A stretch of 64,000 bases of DNA from Deltaproteobacteria bacterium (GCA_021824175.1 JAKALP010000003.1:124001-188000), one strand, 5' to 3'. Shown: positions 35,266-44,820, counted from the stretch's first letter. Numbers and translations are program-made. The notes: generated from the letters alone by a model not told the origin.

Positions 35266-36096
35266 ATGAAGATGAAACGGACTTGCATCAGTATACTTCT
35301 GCTATGGTTCGCCTGCGGCGCGGCCGCGGCCTGGGCCGGCGACCTGGACCCCTTCCGCGACGAAAGCGGCGCCATTAAGATTTCGGGCGGCACGGCCCAT
35401 ATTCCGGTCATGAAGGCGGCGGCCGACCTCATCATGCAGCTCAATCCCAAAATCCAAATCAGCATTGCCGGCGGCGGCAGCGGCGTGGGCATCAAGCAGG
35501 TGGGCGAAGGATTGGTGGATATCGGCAACTCCGGCCGCAAACCCACGGACGAAGAGATCCAGAAATACGGCCTGGTGCTGCACCAGTGGGCCATTGACGG
35601 CGTGGCGGTGGTGGTGCACCCCCAAAATCCGGTCAAAGCCCTCACCTCGGAACAGCTCAAGGCCATCTATGCTGGAACCATGACCAACTGGAAAGCACTG
35701 GGCGGGCCGGATAAGGCCATCAATATCTATACCCGCGACGAGGCCAGCGGCACCCGCGAAGTATTCTGGGAAAAGGCCCTGGCCAAAGGCGAGATCAGCC
35801 CCAAGGCGCTTTTTGTGGCCTCCAACGGTGCCATGAAGACTGCCGTGGCTCAGGACCCCAATGCCATCGGCTATGTGTCGGTGGGTCACATCGACGATAG
35901 CGTGGCGGCGGTGGCCCTGGACGGCGTGGCCCCGACCCTGGAGAATGTGAAGGACGGGAAGTATAAAATCGCCCGGGGTCTTTTCAGCAACACCAAAGGC
36001 GCACCCCAAGGGCTGACTAAGAAGTTCATTGATTTTATCTTCAGCTCACAAGGGCGAGCGCTGATCGTCGAGCAGGGGTTCATTCCGGTCAAATAA
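35266..36096 (+). CDS. pstS: Phosphate ABC transporter substrate-binding protein
   Basis: 276 residues with a signal peptide (MKMKRTCISILLLWF... cut near AWA). The mature protein has the PstS phosphate-binding segments ISGGTAHIPVMKAAAD, AGGGSGVGIKQVGEG, IGNSGRKPTDEE and TRDEASGTREVFWE. Short, 'SphX/PstS-type' length common in anaerobes. GAAAGGAA lies upstream of the ATG. First gene of pstSCAB; no phoU is present in the window. Confidence 0.95.
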   Translation: MKMKRTCISILLLWFACGAAAAWAGDLDPFRDESGAIKISGGTAHIPVMKAAADLIMQLNPKIQISIAGGGSGVGIKQVGEGLVDIGNSGRKPTDEEIQKYGLVLHQWAIDGVAVVVHPQNPVKALTSEQLKAIYAGTMTNWKALGGPDKAINIYTRDEASGTREVFWEKALAKGEISPKALFVASNGAMKTAVAQDPNAIGYVSVGHIDDSVAAVALDGVAPTLENVKDGKYKIARGLFSNTKGAPQGLTKKFIDFIFSSQGRALIVEQGFIPVK

Positions 36097-36129
36097 CTGA
36101 GGGGTCGGGGAGTTTCTCAAGCAAAGGTG

Positions 36130-36205
36130 CGTCATTCCCGCGAAGGCGGGAATCCAGTTTTCTTGAATGCTATCGCGCTGGATGCCCGCCTGCGCGGGCA
36201 TGACG
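36130..36205. repeat. Palindromic repeat of the GTCATTCCCGCG type
   Basis: CGTCATTCCCGCGAAGGCGG on the left and GCCCGCCTGCGCGGGCATGA on the right form a long imperfect hairpin between pstS and pstC. Such repeats (GTCATTCCCGCGAAAGCGGGAATCC-like words) are dispersed in many proteobacteria. Its position inside the operon could lower expression of pstCAB relative to pstS. Confidence 0.75.
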
Positions 36206-36267
36206 GAAGTAACACCCCGAGTCCTGAAGTAACTAATAGATTTTCTTTTGATGGCGGCACCAGAAAA

Positions 36268-37122
36268 ATGCGCAGCGAACGTTGCATGCAAAGCGCGCTG
36301 GCCGCGGCGGCCTGGATCAGCGCCGCCGCGGCCGTGTTGATCTTTCTCTTCATGGCGGTCCTGGGCTGGCCCCTCCTGGGAAACGGCGATCTCATGCAGG
36401 TCCTCTGCGGCCCGTGGTCGCCAATGCACCACCAGTACGGCATCCGGCCCATGATCCTGGGCACGCTTTGCATTGCCTCACTGGCATTGGCGCTGGCCGT
36501 GCCGGTCAGCCTGGGATGCGCCGTTTTCATCCAGGTCACAGCGCCCAAAGGCCTGGGCCGCGCGCTCCATCATCTCGTGCGGCTGATGACCGGCATCCCC
36601 ACGGTGGTCTATGGTTTCGTGGGCATTTTTCTGCTGGTGCCGCTGGTGCGCAATCTCTCCGGCCACGGCGCGGGGTTGTCGATTCTGTCGGCCGGTCTCA
36701 TGCTCAGCCTGTTGATTGCGCCCACCATGATCCTTTTCTTTGTTCAAGGTCTGGCCGCGGTGCCGCAAAGCCACCGCCAGGCGGCGTGTGCCCTGGGCGC
36801 CACGCCGGTCCAGCAATTGATCTATGTGCTGCTGCCCCAGGCCCGGCGCACCCTGCTGGCCGGCGTGGTGCTGGGACTGGGCCGGGCCATGGGCGACACC
36901 CTGATTGCCTTGATGCTGGCCGGCAACAGCGTGGCCACGCCCCAATCGATCCTGGACCCGACGCGCACCCTCACGGCGCACATCGCCCTGATCATTGCAG
37001 CCGACTTTGAAAGCCCTGAGTTTCGTACCCTTTTCATCTGCGCGCTGATTCTCTATTTGATGACCACCTTGGCCGTGGCGGTGATGCGCCGCCTGGCCGC
37101 CAAACCCGTGGAGATACCATGA
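36268..37122 (+). CDS. pstC: Phosphate ABC transporter permease PstC
   Basis: 284-residue inner-membrane permease with six predicted helices, beginning MRSERCMQSALAAAAW. Family motifs include GTLCIASLALALAVPVSLG, TGIPTVVYGFVGIFLL and the EAA-like loop SHRQAACALGATPVQQ, with AMGDTLIALMLAGN. Start ATG 36268 excludes the palindromic repeat, which an upstream frame would otherwise translate. Ends four bases into pstA (ATGA overlap). Confidence 0.93.
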   Translation: MRSERCMQSALAAAAWISAAAAVLIFLFMAVLGWPLLGNGDLMQVLCGPWSPMHHQYGIRPMILGTLCIASLALALAVPVSLGCAVFIQVTAPKGLGRALHHLVRLMTGIPTVVYGFVGIFLLVPLVRNLSGHGAGLSILSAGLMLSLLIAPTMILFFVQGLAAVPQSHRQAACALGATPVQQLIYVLLPQARRTLLAGVVLGLGRAMGDTLIALMLAGNSVATPQSILDPTRTLTAHIALIIAADFESPEFRTLFICALILYLMTTLAVAVMRRLAAKPVEIP

Positions 37123-37997
37123 GAGTCGCGGGCCAACGGGCCATTACCGCCTGGAGCTGGATCAGCAGCCTGTTGTTGACCGGCAGCGTTGTGACAGTGG
37201 TCGGTTTTGTGCTGATTAAAAGCCTACCGGTGCTCCATTGGCGCTTGATCTTCGGCCGCACCCCGCCCCTGGAGGCCTTGTGGCGGTGGGCGCCGGTGAC
37301 CGGCGGCCTGTGGCCGGCCATAGGCGGGACCTTTTTTCTGGTAATCACGGCCGTGGGGCTGGCGCTGCCTTTTGGCCTCGGCGCGGGCATCTACCTGGCC
37401 GATTGCGCCGACGGCCGCCTCAAGCGCGGGCTAACGCTGCTGTTCGATGTGCTGGCCGGTGTTCCCTCCATTGTGGTGGGGCTATTCGGCTTTTCCCTGA
37501 CCATCTTTTTGCACCGTTACCTCAGCGCCCGCATTTATCCTTCGTTGTTGATCTCGGCCTTGGCCCTGGCCTTTCTGGTCCTGCCCTATCTGATCCGCGG
37601 CACCCAGGAGGCCCTGGAAAATCTGCCGAACGCCCTCCGCCTCATCGCGCCGGCCCTGGGCGCCACCCGGATGCAAAATATCTTCCGGGTGCTGGTGCCC
37701 AAGGCCCTGGATGGCATTGCCGGCGGTGTTCTGCTCTCCATCGGCCGTTGCGCCGAGGACACGGCCGTAATCATGCTCACCGGCGCCGTGGCCAGCGCCG
37801 GATTGCCCAAATCGCTGTTGGGAAGCTTCGAGGCCCTGCCGTTCTATATCTACTACATCTCCTCCCAGTACCGGGACCCGCAGGAATTGCAGCAAGGATA
37901 TGGCGCGGCCCTGATCCTGCTGCTGGTGTGCGCCGTGCTGTTGGCCACCAGCCTGATTCTTAAAAACCTGTTGGCCCGAAGGGTGCGGGGCTGGTGA
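37119..37997 (+). CDS. pstA: Phosphate ABC transporter permease PstA
   Basis: 292-residue inner-membrane permease. Motifs include WPAIGGTFFLVITAVGLALPF, DVLAGVPSIVVGLFGFSL and the EAA loop ENLPNALRLIAPALGAT followed by GRCAEDTAVIMLTGAV. The ATG overlaps the pstC stop; pstB starts four bases downstream. Confidence 0.94.
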   Translation: MRVAGQRAITAWSWISSLLLTGSVVTVVGFVLIKSLPVLHWRLIFGRTPPLEALWRWAPVTGGLWPAIGGTFFLVITAVGLALPFGLGAGIYLADCADGRLKRGLTLLFDVLAGVPSIVVGLFGFSLTIFLHRYLSARIYPSLLISALALAFLVLPYLIRGTQEALENLPNALRLIAPALGATRMQNIFRVLVPKALDGIAGGVLLSIGRCAEDTAVIMLTGAVASAGLPKSLLGSFEALPFYIYYISSQYRDPQELQQGYGAALILLLVCAVLLATSLILKNLLARRVRGW

Positions 37998-38001
37998 TCT
38001 C

Positions 38002-38712
38002 ATGAACCCAAACACCGATTGCAAAATCCGGTTGACCGATCTCTCCTTTTACTACGGCCCGCGCCGGATTCTGGACCGCATCAACGCGAGCTTTTCCGAA
38101 CATGCCCTGACGACCATCATCGGCCCTTCCGGCCAGGGCAAATCCACCCTGCTGACGATCCTCAACCGCTTGTGGGAAGAGATCGGCGGCGGTCGCATTC
38201 AAGGCAAGGTAGAGATCCGCCTGGATGGGCACATGGTGGATATCTACCGCGACCTACATCCGTTGGACCGGCTGCGGCGCAAGGTAGGCATGGTATTCCA
38301 GGAACCCAATCCGCTGCCCATGAGCATCTACAAAAACGTGGCCTTCCCCTTGAAGTTGATCGGCGCGACCAAAGACTGGCATGCCGTGGAGGCCAAGGTG
38401 CAATCCGCGCTCAGTCAGACTTTTCTCTGGAACGAGGTCAAGGACCGGCTCCACCACGACGCCCGCACCCTCTCCGGCGGCCAGCAGCAGCGCCTGTGCA
38501 TCGCCCGGGCCCTGATGGCCCAACCCGAAGTACTTCTCCTGGACGAACCCACGGCTTCTTTGGATGCCCGGGCCGCCGAGGTTATCGAAGAACTTCTGAC
38601 GCGCCTGAAATCCACCTGCACCCTGATCATGGTCTCCCACTACCTGGAGCAGGTGCGTCGCGTGGCCGATCAGGTCATGGAACTGACCCATGGCCGGCTG
38701 AACCATCAATAA
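38002..38712 (+). CDS. pstB: Phosphate ABC transporter ATPase PstB
   Basis: 236-residue ATPase. Walker A IGPSGQGKST (near 40), Q-loop VFQEPNPLPMS, signature LSGGQQQRLCIARA, Walker B LLLDEPTASLD, and switch MVSHYLEQ. PNPLPMSIYKNVAFPLK is characteristic of PstB. Last gene of the operon; no phoU follows. Confidence 0.95.
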   Translation: MNPNTDCKIRLTDLSFYYGPRRILDRINASFSEHALTTIIGPSGQGKSTLLTILNRLWEEIGGGRIQGKVEIRLDGHMVDIYRDLHPLDRLRRKVGMVFQEPNPLPMSIYKNVAFPLKLIGATKDWHAVEAKVQSALSQTFLWNEVKDRLHHDARTLSGGQQQRLCIARALMAQPEVLLLDEPTASLDARAAEVIEELLTRLKSTCTLIMVSHYLEQVRRVADQVMELTHGRLNHQ

Positions 38713-39070
38713 TTCCAATGGCAGATCACGGAAGCCATCGACCATTTCACTTTGACTTTCAACACCTGCCCATCTATATGTCGCCCTTGGTCCATTGAAC
38801 GATAAAATACAGCAGTGCAGTATAAGCCATGCCCCAAGTTCACCGACATATCGGATTTACCTGAGCCAGCGGCTGCTCGCAGCCCGGGCCGGCGTGCGCA
38901 GGTATTGTCCGGGGATCGGTGCCCATCCACTGAATAATCGTTTTCAGTTCAGCCAGCATCGCCCTCGGGCCATGCTTCCCCATAACGCAACCTGAAGGTT
39001 GCGGCCTCTGATCTATTGCCAGCCCGGTTTTGAGCAGCTCGTTATTACACTGTAAAAAGGAGAACTGCTC
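38713..39070. other. Intergenic region before the Hdr/Fdh cluster
   Basis: About 360 bases with no gene. It contains a perfect 16-base palindrome GCAACCTGAAGGTTGC at 38987-39002, which could be an operator for the cluster that begins at 39071. No clear promoter hexamers were recognised. Confidence 0.45.
38987..39002. promoter_or_regulatory. Perfect 16-base palindrome upstream of the Hdr cluster
   Basis: GCAACCTGAAGGTTGC reads as two 7-base arms around GA. It lies about 70 bases upstream of the HdrD-like start, a usual operator distance. Function is inferred from position only. Confidence 0.3.
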
Positions 39071-40405
39071 ATGACCCAGGCCATTGTCCTCAAAAAAGGC
39101 AAAACCGAACGATTTCTCGATAAAGTCCGCCACCTGATCCCCAAAGGGGAAAATCTCAACCTCTGCCTGACCTGCGGGGCCTGCGCCTCGGGCTGTCCGG
39201 CCACGGGCCTGGAGAACATGGACCCGCGCAAGTTCCTGCGCATGGTGATGCTGGGCATGGACCAAGAGATCACCAAACATCCCTGGGTGTGGATGTGTTC
39301 CATGTGCACCCGCTGCACGCATGTCTGCCCCATGGAGATCAACATCGCCGGCCTGGTGTACGAAGCGCGCAAGCTGTGGCCCAGGGAGGAGCGGCCCAAG
39401 GGCATCCTGGGCTCTTGCGATATGGCCCTGCGCAATGAGAGCGGCAGCGCCATGGGCACACCGCCGGAAGATTTTACTTTCGTGGTGGAAGATGTGGTGG
39501 CCGAGGTGCGCGAAAGCCAGCCCGGTTGGGAGAACCTCGAGGCGCCGCTGGAAAAACAGGGCGCTCACTTTTTCTTGAGCCAGAACTCCCGCGAGCCGGT
39601 CACCGAGCCGGATGAGCTGGTGCCGCTGTGGAAGATCCTGCATCTGGCCGGTGCGGACTGGACCTATAGCAACCAGGCCTGGGGCGGTGAAAACTACTGC
39701 ATGTTCCTGGCCGACGATGAGAACTGGAAGAAAATCGCCAGCAACACCTTGAACCGGGCCGAAGAGCTGGGCTGCAAAGTCTATCTGAACACCGAGTGCG
39801 GCCACTCCACCTTTTCGGTGTGGCAGGGCAATCGGAAGTTCGGTCTCAAGTCGCCGCTGGAGATCGCACCCATGGTGGCCTACTACTACGAGTGGATCAA
39901 GGCCGGTAAACTCAAGGTCAGCTCCGACTGGAACAAAGACCTGAAGATCAAATTCACGGTCCAGGACCCCTGCAACCAGATCCGCAAGAGTTTCGGCGAT
40001 GAACAGGCTGACAAGATGCGCTATGTGGTCAAGGCCTGCGTGGGTGAAGAAAACTTCGTGGAGATGTTCCCCAACAAGTCCAACAATTACTGCTGCGGCG
40101 GGGGTGGCGGCTATTTGCAATCGGGCTATACCGAAGCCCGTTTCAAATACGGCAAGATCAAGTTCGACCAGATCATGACCACCGGCGCCGACTACTGCCT
40201 GACTCCCTGCCATAATTGCCATGCCCAAATTCACGAATTGGCCAAGCACTTCGGCGGCAAATATCACGTCACCCACCTGTGGACCATCATCGCCCTCTCT
40301 TTGGGGGTGCTGGCCGAAAACGAGCGGGAGTATTTGGGCGACGACCTGAAGGAAGTATGGCTGCCGGGTGAGCCGGGAACTCCGGACCCCTTTGGGGAGC
40401 GTTAA
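39071..40405 (+). CDS. HdrD-like Fe-S heterodisulfide reductase subunit
   Basis: 444 residues. Two [4Fe-4S] ferredoxin motifs, CLTCGACASGCPATGLENMD (near 32) and CSMCTRCTHVCPMEI (near 77), are followed by two CCG-type regions: one degenerate near TECGHSTFS and one complete at NYCCGGGGGYLQ and CHNCHAQIHE. This combination of HdrC- and HdrB-like parts is the HdrD layout; the CCG site would hold a noncubane [4Fe-4S] cluster. Start ATG follows AAGGAG. It is first in a cluster with MvhD and HdrA, so it probably accepts or donates the disulfide-side electrons of a bifurcating complex; its physiological disulfide (possibly DsrC) is not known. Confidence 0.9.
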   Translation: MTQAIVLKKGKTERFLDKVRHLIPKGENLNLCLTCGACASGCPATGLENMDPRKFLRMVMLGMDQEITKHPWVWMCSMCTRCTHVCPMEINIAGLVYEARKLWPREERPKGILGSCDMALRNESGSAMGTPPEDFTFVVEDVVAEVRESQPGWENLEAPLEKQGAHFFLSQNSREPVTEPDELVPLWKILHLAGADWTYSNQAWGGENYCMFLADDENWKKIASNTLNRAEELGCKVYLNTECGHSTFSVWQGNRKFGLKSPLEIAPMVAYYYEWIKAGKLKVSSDWNKDLKIKFTVQDPCNQIRKSFGDEQADKMRYVVKACVGEENFVEMFPNKSNNYCCGGGGGYLQSGYTEARFKYGKIKFDQIMTTGADYCLTPCHNCHAQIHELAKHFGGKYHVTHLWTIIALSLGVLAENEREYLGDDLKEVWLPGEPGTPDPFGER

Positions 40406-40515
40406 TTCGTTGAATGGTTGATTGGTTGATTCGTGAAATGCTTCACCCTTCCGAGCCCAACCCGTCAGCCATTCAACGAATCAACCAATAAACGAATCAA
40501 CGAATCAACGACCAT
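40406..40515. repeat. Inverted array of AATCAACG / TTGATTGGT words
   Basis: TTCGTTGAATGGTTGATTGG on the left faces ATTCAACGAATCAACC and further ACGAATCAACG copies on the right. The word AATCAACGAATCAACC reappears at 41726-41780 between mvhD and hdrA. Located in an operon spacer. Confidence 0.65.
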
Positions 40516-40529
40516 CAAGGAGCACATCA

Positions 40530-40961
40530 ATGGAGCCGCAAACTCAAATTGCTTTCGAGCCCCAGATCCTGGCTTTCTGCTGCAAGTACTGCGCCTATGC
40601 GGCCGGTGATCTGGCCGGCAGCATGCGGCTAAACTATCCGGCCAATGTCAAAATCATCCAGGTGCCGTGCACCGGCCGGGTGGACATGCTGCATCTGCTC
40701 AAGGCCATCGAAGAAGGCGCGGACGGCGTCTATGTGGCCGGCTGCCTGGAAGGTGAATGCCACTTTCTGGAAGGCAATCTGAAGACCAAGCGCAAAGTCA
40801 AAGCGGTCCAGAAGGCTTTGGCCGAAGCGGGTCTGGAGCCTGAGCGGGTGAAGATGTTCAATCTGAGCTCGGCCATGGGCCCGCGCTTTGCCGAAATCGC
40901 CCAGGAGATGACGGATGCCATCCGGGAGCTTGGCCCGACGCCGATGGAAAAGCAGTGTTAA
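40530..40961 (+). CDS. mvhD: MvhD-like [2Fe-2S] electron-transfer subunit, first copy
   Basis: 143 residues of the MvhD/FrhD family. Cysteines lie in FCCKYCAYAAGDLAGS, VPCTGRVD and GCLEGECHF, and the family GNLKTKRKVK follows. The sixth position, which is selenocysteine in some homologs, is an ordinary TGC here. Start ATG follows AAGGAGCAC. MvhD passes electrons between a hydrogenase or formate dehydrogenase and HdrA. Confidence 0.92.
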   Translation: MEPQTQIAFEPQILAFCCKYCAYAAGDLAGSMRLNYPANVKIIQVPCTGRVDMLHLLKAIEEGADGVYVAGCLEGECHFLEGNLKTKRKVKAVQKALAEAGLEPERVKMFNLSSAMGPRFAEIAQEMTDAIRELGPTPMEKQC

Positions 40962-41090
40962 GTTTAAAGGTTAAAGTTTTAAGTAAAAGAATACTCTCCA
41001 TTCAATGGACGAATGAATAGATTTCAATCTAAAAACGGCAGAATTCATTTGCTTTAAACTTTCTGCTTTAAACTTTGAACTTAGCGTATT
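40958..41090. repeat. Inverted array of TTTAAACTTT words
   Basis: TAAGTTTAAAGGTTAAAGTT at the left and CTTTAAACTTTCTGC... at the right are imperfect reverse complements across a unique centre. Same word type as in the exporter operon spacers at 7916 and 8797. Confidence 0.6.
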
Positions 41091-41149
41091 GAACCAAACA
41101 AGCAGCATTATGGACATACGTATAAGCGCTCAAACCCAGGAGTAAAACC

Positions 41150-41587
41150 ATGGACTGGCAACCCAAAATCATCGCATTCTTCTGCAACTGGTGCACCTAC
41201 GGCGCGGCCGACCTGGCCGGCGTGAGCCGCCTGCAATATCCGCCCAATATCCGCGTAATCCGCGTGCCGTGCAGCGGCCGCATCAGCCCCAAATTCATCT
41301 TGAACGCCCTGCGCAATGGCGCTGACGGCATCTGGGTGTCGGGCTGTCATCCAGGCGACTGCCATTACATCGAAGGCAATTTCTACGCCCGGCGCAAGTT
41401 CGCCCTGCTTAAAAATCTACTGGAGTATATGGGGTTGGAGCCAGGCCGAATCCAGTTCTCCTGGATCTCTTCGGCCGAATCCACCAAATTCGCCGCCACG
41501 GCCCAGCAGGTGACGGAAGCAATTACGGCTCTCGGCCCAGCCGCTAATTTCGTCAAATCGTTCAGTGGTTTATTGGTTGAGGCGTAA
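41150..41587 (+). CDS. mvhD: MvhD-like [2Fe-2S] electron-transfer subunit, second copy
   Basis: 145 residues, paralogous to the first copy but closer to canonical MvhD: FFCNWCTYGAADLAGVSR, VPCSGRISPKFI and GCHPGDCHYIEGN. Two different MvhD subunits in one cluster imply two docking partners for HdrA. Start ATG follows CAGGAG. All motif cysteines are encoded by normal codons. Confidence 0.93.
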   Translation: MDWQPKIIAFFCNWCTYGAADLAGVSRLQYPPNIRVIRVPCSGRISPKFILNALRNGADGIWVSGCHPGDCHYIEGNFYARRKFALLKNLLEYMGLEPGRIQFSWISSAESTKFAATAQQVTEAITALGPAANFVKSFSGLLVEA

Positions 41588-41725
41588 GGGATGGAGAAAA
41601 ATCCGATATTCCGTTTAATGGTGGTGCAGCCCCCTCACCCCGGTCTGTACACCCCCGGGGGAGAGGGAGCACTCGCTCGTGAGACCGATTTTATTAACGG
41701 TATATTGGCATACTCCGCTTCCCTA

Positions 41726-41780
41726 ATCGTTGCCCAATCAACGAATCAACCAATCAACGAATTAAAGAATCAACGAACCA
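41726..41780. repeat. AATCAACGAATCAACC word array before hdrA
   Basis: Direct reiteration of AATCAACGAATCAACCAATC and variants ending just before the hdrA ribosome binding site. Same word family as 40406-40515. Confidence 0.6.
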
Positions 41781-41790
41781 AGGAGTATAC

Positions 41791-44700
41791 ATGAAAACCC
41801 AACCCACAGGGGCCGTGCTCGTCGCCGGCGGCGGCATCGCCGGTATTCAGGCGGCCCTGGATCTGGCCAACTCTGGTTATAAAGTCTTCATGGTGGAGCA
41901 AAAAGCGGCCATCGGCGGGGTCATGGCCATGCTGGATAAAACCTTTCCCACCAACGACTGCGCCATGTGCATCATGAGCCCCAAGCTGGTGGAGGTGGGG
42001 CGCCATCCCAATATCGATATTCTCACCATGACCGATATCGAAGCCATCGAGGGAGTCCAGGGCGATTTCAAGGTCAGCGTGCGCCGGCGGCCGCGCTATG
42101 TGGATCTGGGCAAATGCATCGCCTGCGGCCTGTGTGCCGAGAAGTGCCCCAAAAAGGTGACCGATACTTACAACCAGGGCCTGATCAAGCGCAAGGCCGC
42201 CTATGTGCTCTACCCCCAAGCCGTACCGCTCAAATATGTCATTGATGAAGAAGCGTGCATCTACCTGCAAAAGGGCAAATGCGGGGCCTGCGCCAAGGTG
42301 TGCCCGGCCGGCGCCATTCGTCTGGACGAAAAAGAGACCCGGCAAACACTTCAGGTGGGCGCGGTGATTCTGGCGCCCGGCTACAAGGCGTTTGATCCGA
42401 CGGGGCTGAATCATCTTGCCTATGGCCTTCATCCGGATGTGATGACCTCCCTGGAATTCGAACGCGTTCTGTCGGCCTCGGGCCCTTACGGCGGCCATCT
42501 GATGCGCCCTTCGGACCGACGTGAACCGCACCGCATTGCCTGGTTGCAGTGTGTGGGTTCGCGCGACCAGAATCGCTGCGCTAACTTCTACTGCTCGGCC
42601 GTATGCTGCATGTACGCCATCAAGCAGGCGATCATCGCCAAGGAGCATTCGGAGCACCCCCTGGAGTGCACCATCTTCTACATGGACATGCGCACCCACG
42701 GCAAAGGCTTCGAGGATTGCTACAACGAGGCGCGCCACAAGCACGGCGTACGCTTCCTGCGGACCCGCGTGCACACGGTTGTGCCCGACCAGGAGAGCGG
42801 TCTGCTGTCGCTGCGCTATCTCAGCGAGCAGGGCCATGTCCAGGTGGAGGACTTTGACATGGTGATCCTCTCGGTGGGATTGGAAACGCCACCAGACCTG
42901 CGCGGTTGGGCCGCAAACCTGGGCGTGGAGCTGAGTCCCGGCGGTTTTGCCCGCATCGACGATTTCAAGCCCACGGCCACCTCCCGGGAGGGCATCTATG
43001 TCTGCGGCGCCTTTGCCGGTCCCAAAGACATCCCCCAGTCGGTCATCGAGGCCGGCAGCGCGGCCTTGTGCGCCGGCGCCGATCTATCCGCCGGGCGCCA
43101 TACGCTGACGGTGCGTGCTGAAGTGCCCCCCGAACGCGATGTGCGCGGCGAGCCGCCCCGGGTGGGGGTCTTTGTCTGCCACTGCGGCATCAACATCGGC
43201 GGCGTGGTGGATGTGCCCGCGGTGCGCGACTTTGCCCGCAGTCTGCCCAATGTGGCCTATGTGGCTGACAATATGTACTCCTGCTCCCAGGACACTCAAA
43301 ACATCATCAGCAGCAAAATCCGGGAAGAGAACCTGAACCGGATCGTGGTGGCGGCCTGCTCGCCCAAGACCCACGAACCGCTTTTCCAGGAAACCCTGGC
43401 CGTTGCCGGGATCAACAAATACCTGCTGGAGTTTGTCAATATCCGCAACCAGGATTCCTGGGTGCACATGAACCAGCCTGAACTGGCCACAGCCAAGGCC
43501 AAGGATCTGGTGCGCATGGCCGTGGCCAAGGTGCTGCGGCTCTCCCCGCTGAGAGAAGAGCTGCTGAATATCTCCCAAGCCGCCATGGTGGTGGGCGGCG
43601 GAGTCTCCGGCATGGCCGCGGCCCTGGCGCTGGCCCGCCAGGGATATCCGGCTGTGATTGTGGAACGCGAGGGCACACTGGGCGGTCAGGCCCGCCATTT
43701 GTTTAAGACCGCCAAAGGGGACCCGATCGCAGCCCGCCTGGCCGGACTGATCGCCGAAGTTGAGGCGGACGCGCGCATCCGCGTGTATCTCAATGCCAAG
43801 CTGACCAAAGTGGAGGGCTTCGTGGGCAACTTCAAGTCCACGGTGGCCGCCAATGGAGTCGAAACCGTCATCGAGCACGGGGTCGCGGTCATCGCCAGCG
43901 GCGGCCAGGAGGCCCAGCCCACGGAATATCTCTTCGGCCGGGATGAGCGGGTTATCACCGGTCTGGAGTTGGACCGGCGCCTGAAAGCCGGCGATCCGGG
44001 ACTGGCCAAAACCCGCACCGCGGTTTTTATTCAATGCGTGGGCTCGCGCGAACCCGAGCGGCCATACTGCTCGCGCATCTGCTGCACCCATTCAGTGCTT
44101 GCAGCGTTGCATTTGAAAGAACTCAACCCGGAAATGGAAGTATTTGTTCTTTACCGCGACATCCGCACCTATGGTGAACGGGAAGGGCTCTACCGCCGGG
44201 CACGTGAAAAGGGCGTAGTCTTCATCCGTTACGATTGTGAGCAAAAGCCCCAGGTCAAGGCCACCTCCGAGGCCCTGGAGATCACGATCATGGACCATGT
44301 GCTCAGGCGGCCGCTGCTGATTCCGGCCGATCTACTCACCCTGGCTTCGGCCATCGTGCCCCACCGGGACGAGCAATTGGCCCAATTCTTTAAGGTGCCC
44401 ATGAATGCTGACGGCTTCTTCGTGGAAGCCCACGTCAAGCTCAACCCTTGCGCCTTTGCCACGGACGGTGTGTTCCTCTGCGGGCTGGCCCACTATCCCA
44501 AGCCCATCGACGAATCCATTGCCCAGGCCCAGGCCGCGGCTTCGGCCGCTACGGTCCTGCTCTCCCAGCAGACCATCCGCACCAGCGGCACCACGGCCCA
44601 GGCCGATGTGCGCATGTGCTCGGGTTGCGGCGTGTGCGTGAGCCTGTGCCCGTACAATGCCCCCTCTTTGAAAACCGACGGACCCCAGGCCGGTAAGGCT

Positions 44701-44820
44701 GAAATCAATCCGGCCCTGTGCAAGGGGTGCGGCCTGTGCGTGGCCTCGTGCCGGTCCGGGGCGCTACAGCTGCAGGGATTTAATGATGCCCAGATCATGG
44801 CCATGATCGAAGCGGCCTAA
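41791..44820 (+). CDS. hdrA: HdrA-like flavin-based electron-bifurcating subunit, long form
   Basis: 1009 residues. The first FAD domain begins VAGGGIAGIQAALDLANSGY; the HdrA cysteine region DCAMCIMSPKLVEVGRHP follows near residue 57, with Cys60 where some homologs have selenocysteine. Two [4Fe-4S] motifs come next (CIACGLCAEKCPKK, CGACAKVCPAGAI). A second Rossmann FAD domain starts near 600 (MVVGGGVSGMAAALALARQG), so the protein is internally duplicated. The C-terminus has CSGCGVCVSLCPYNAP and CKGCGLCVASCRSGAL. HdrA carries the FAD that splits electron pairs between ferredoxin and the disulfide side. Cytoplasmic. AAGGAG precedes the ATG. Confidence 0.95.
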   Translation: MKTQPTGAVLVAGGGIAGIQAALDLANSGYKVFMVEQKAAIGGVMAMLDKTFPTNDCAMCIMSPKLVEVGRHPNIDILTMTDIEAIEGVQGDFKVSVRRRPRYVDLGKCIACGLCAEKCPKKVTDTYNQGLIKRKAAYVLYPQAVPLKYVIDEEACIYLQKGKCGACAKVCPAGAIRLDEKETRQTLQVGAVILAPGYKAFDPTGLNHLAYGLHPDVMTSLEFERVLSASGPYGGHLMRPSDRREPHRIAWLQCVGSRDQNRCANFYCSAVCCMYAIKQAIIAKEHSEHPLECTIFYMDMRTHGKGFEDCYNEARHKHGVRFLRTRVHTVVPDQESGLLSLRYLSEQGHVQVEDFDMVILSVGLETPPDLRGWAANLGVELSPGGFARIDDFKPTATSREGIYVCGAFAGPKDIPQSVIEAGSAALCAGADLSAGRHTLTVRAEVPPERDVRGEPPRVGVFVCHCGINIGGVVDVPAVRDFARSLPNVAYVADNMYSCSQDTQNIISSKIREENLNRIVVAACSPKTHEPLFQETLAVAGINKYLLEFVNIRNQDSWVHMNQPELATAKAKDLVRMAVAKVLRLSPLREELLNISQAAMVVGGGVSGMAAALALARQGYPAVIVEREGTLGGQARHLFKTAKGDPIAARLAGLIAEVEADARIRVYLNAKLTKVEGFVGNFKSTVAANGVETVIEHGVAVIASGGQEAQPTEYLFGRDERVITGLELDRRLKAGDPGLAKTRTAVFIQCVGSREPERPYCSRICCTHSVLAALHLKELNPEMEVFVLYRDIRTYGEREGLYRRAREKGVVFIRYDCEQKPQVKATSEALEITIMDHVLRRPLLIPADLLTLASAIVPHRDEQLAQFFKVPMNADGFFVEAHVKLNPCAFATDGVFLCGLAHYPKPIDESIAQAQAAASAATVLLSQQTIRTSGTTAQADVRMCSGCGVCVSLCPYNAPSLKTDGPQAGKAEINPALCKGCGLCVASCRSGALQLQGFNDAQIMAMIEAA

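Noticed and set aside
36127-36267. N-terminal extension of PstC starting at 36127
   Set aside because: It would translate a dispersed palindromic repeat; the family N-terminus fits ATG 36268.
40406-41780. CRISPR-like array in the mvhD spacers
   Set aside because: Words are short, irregular and inverted, with no unique spacers of constant length and no cas genes.
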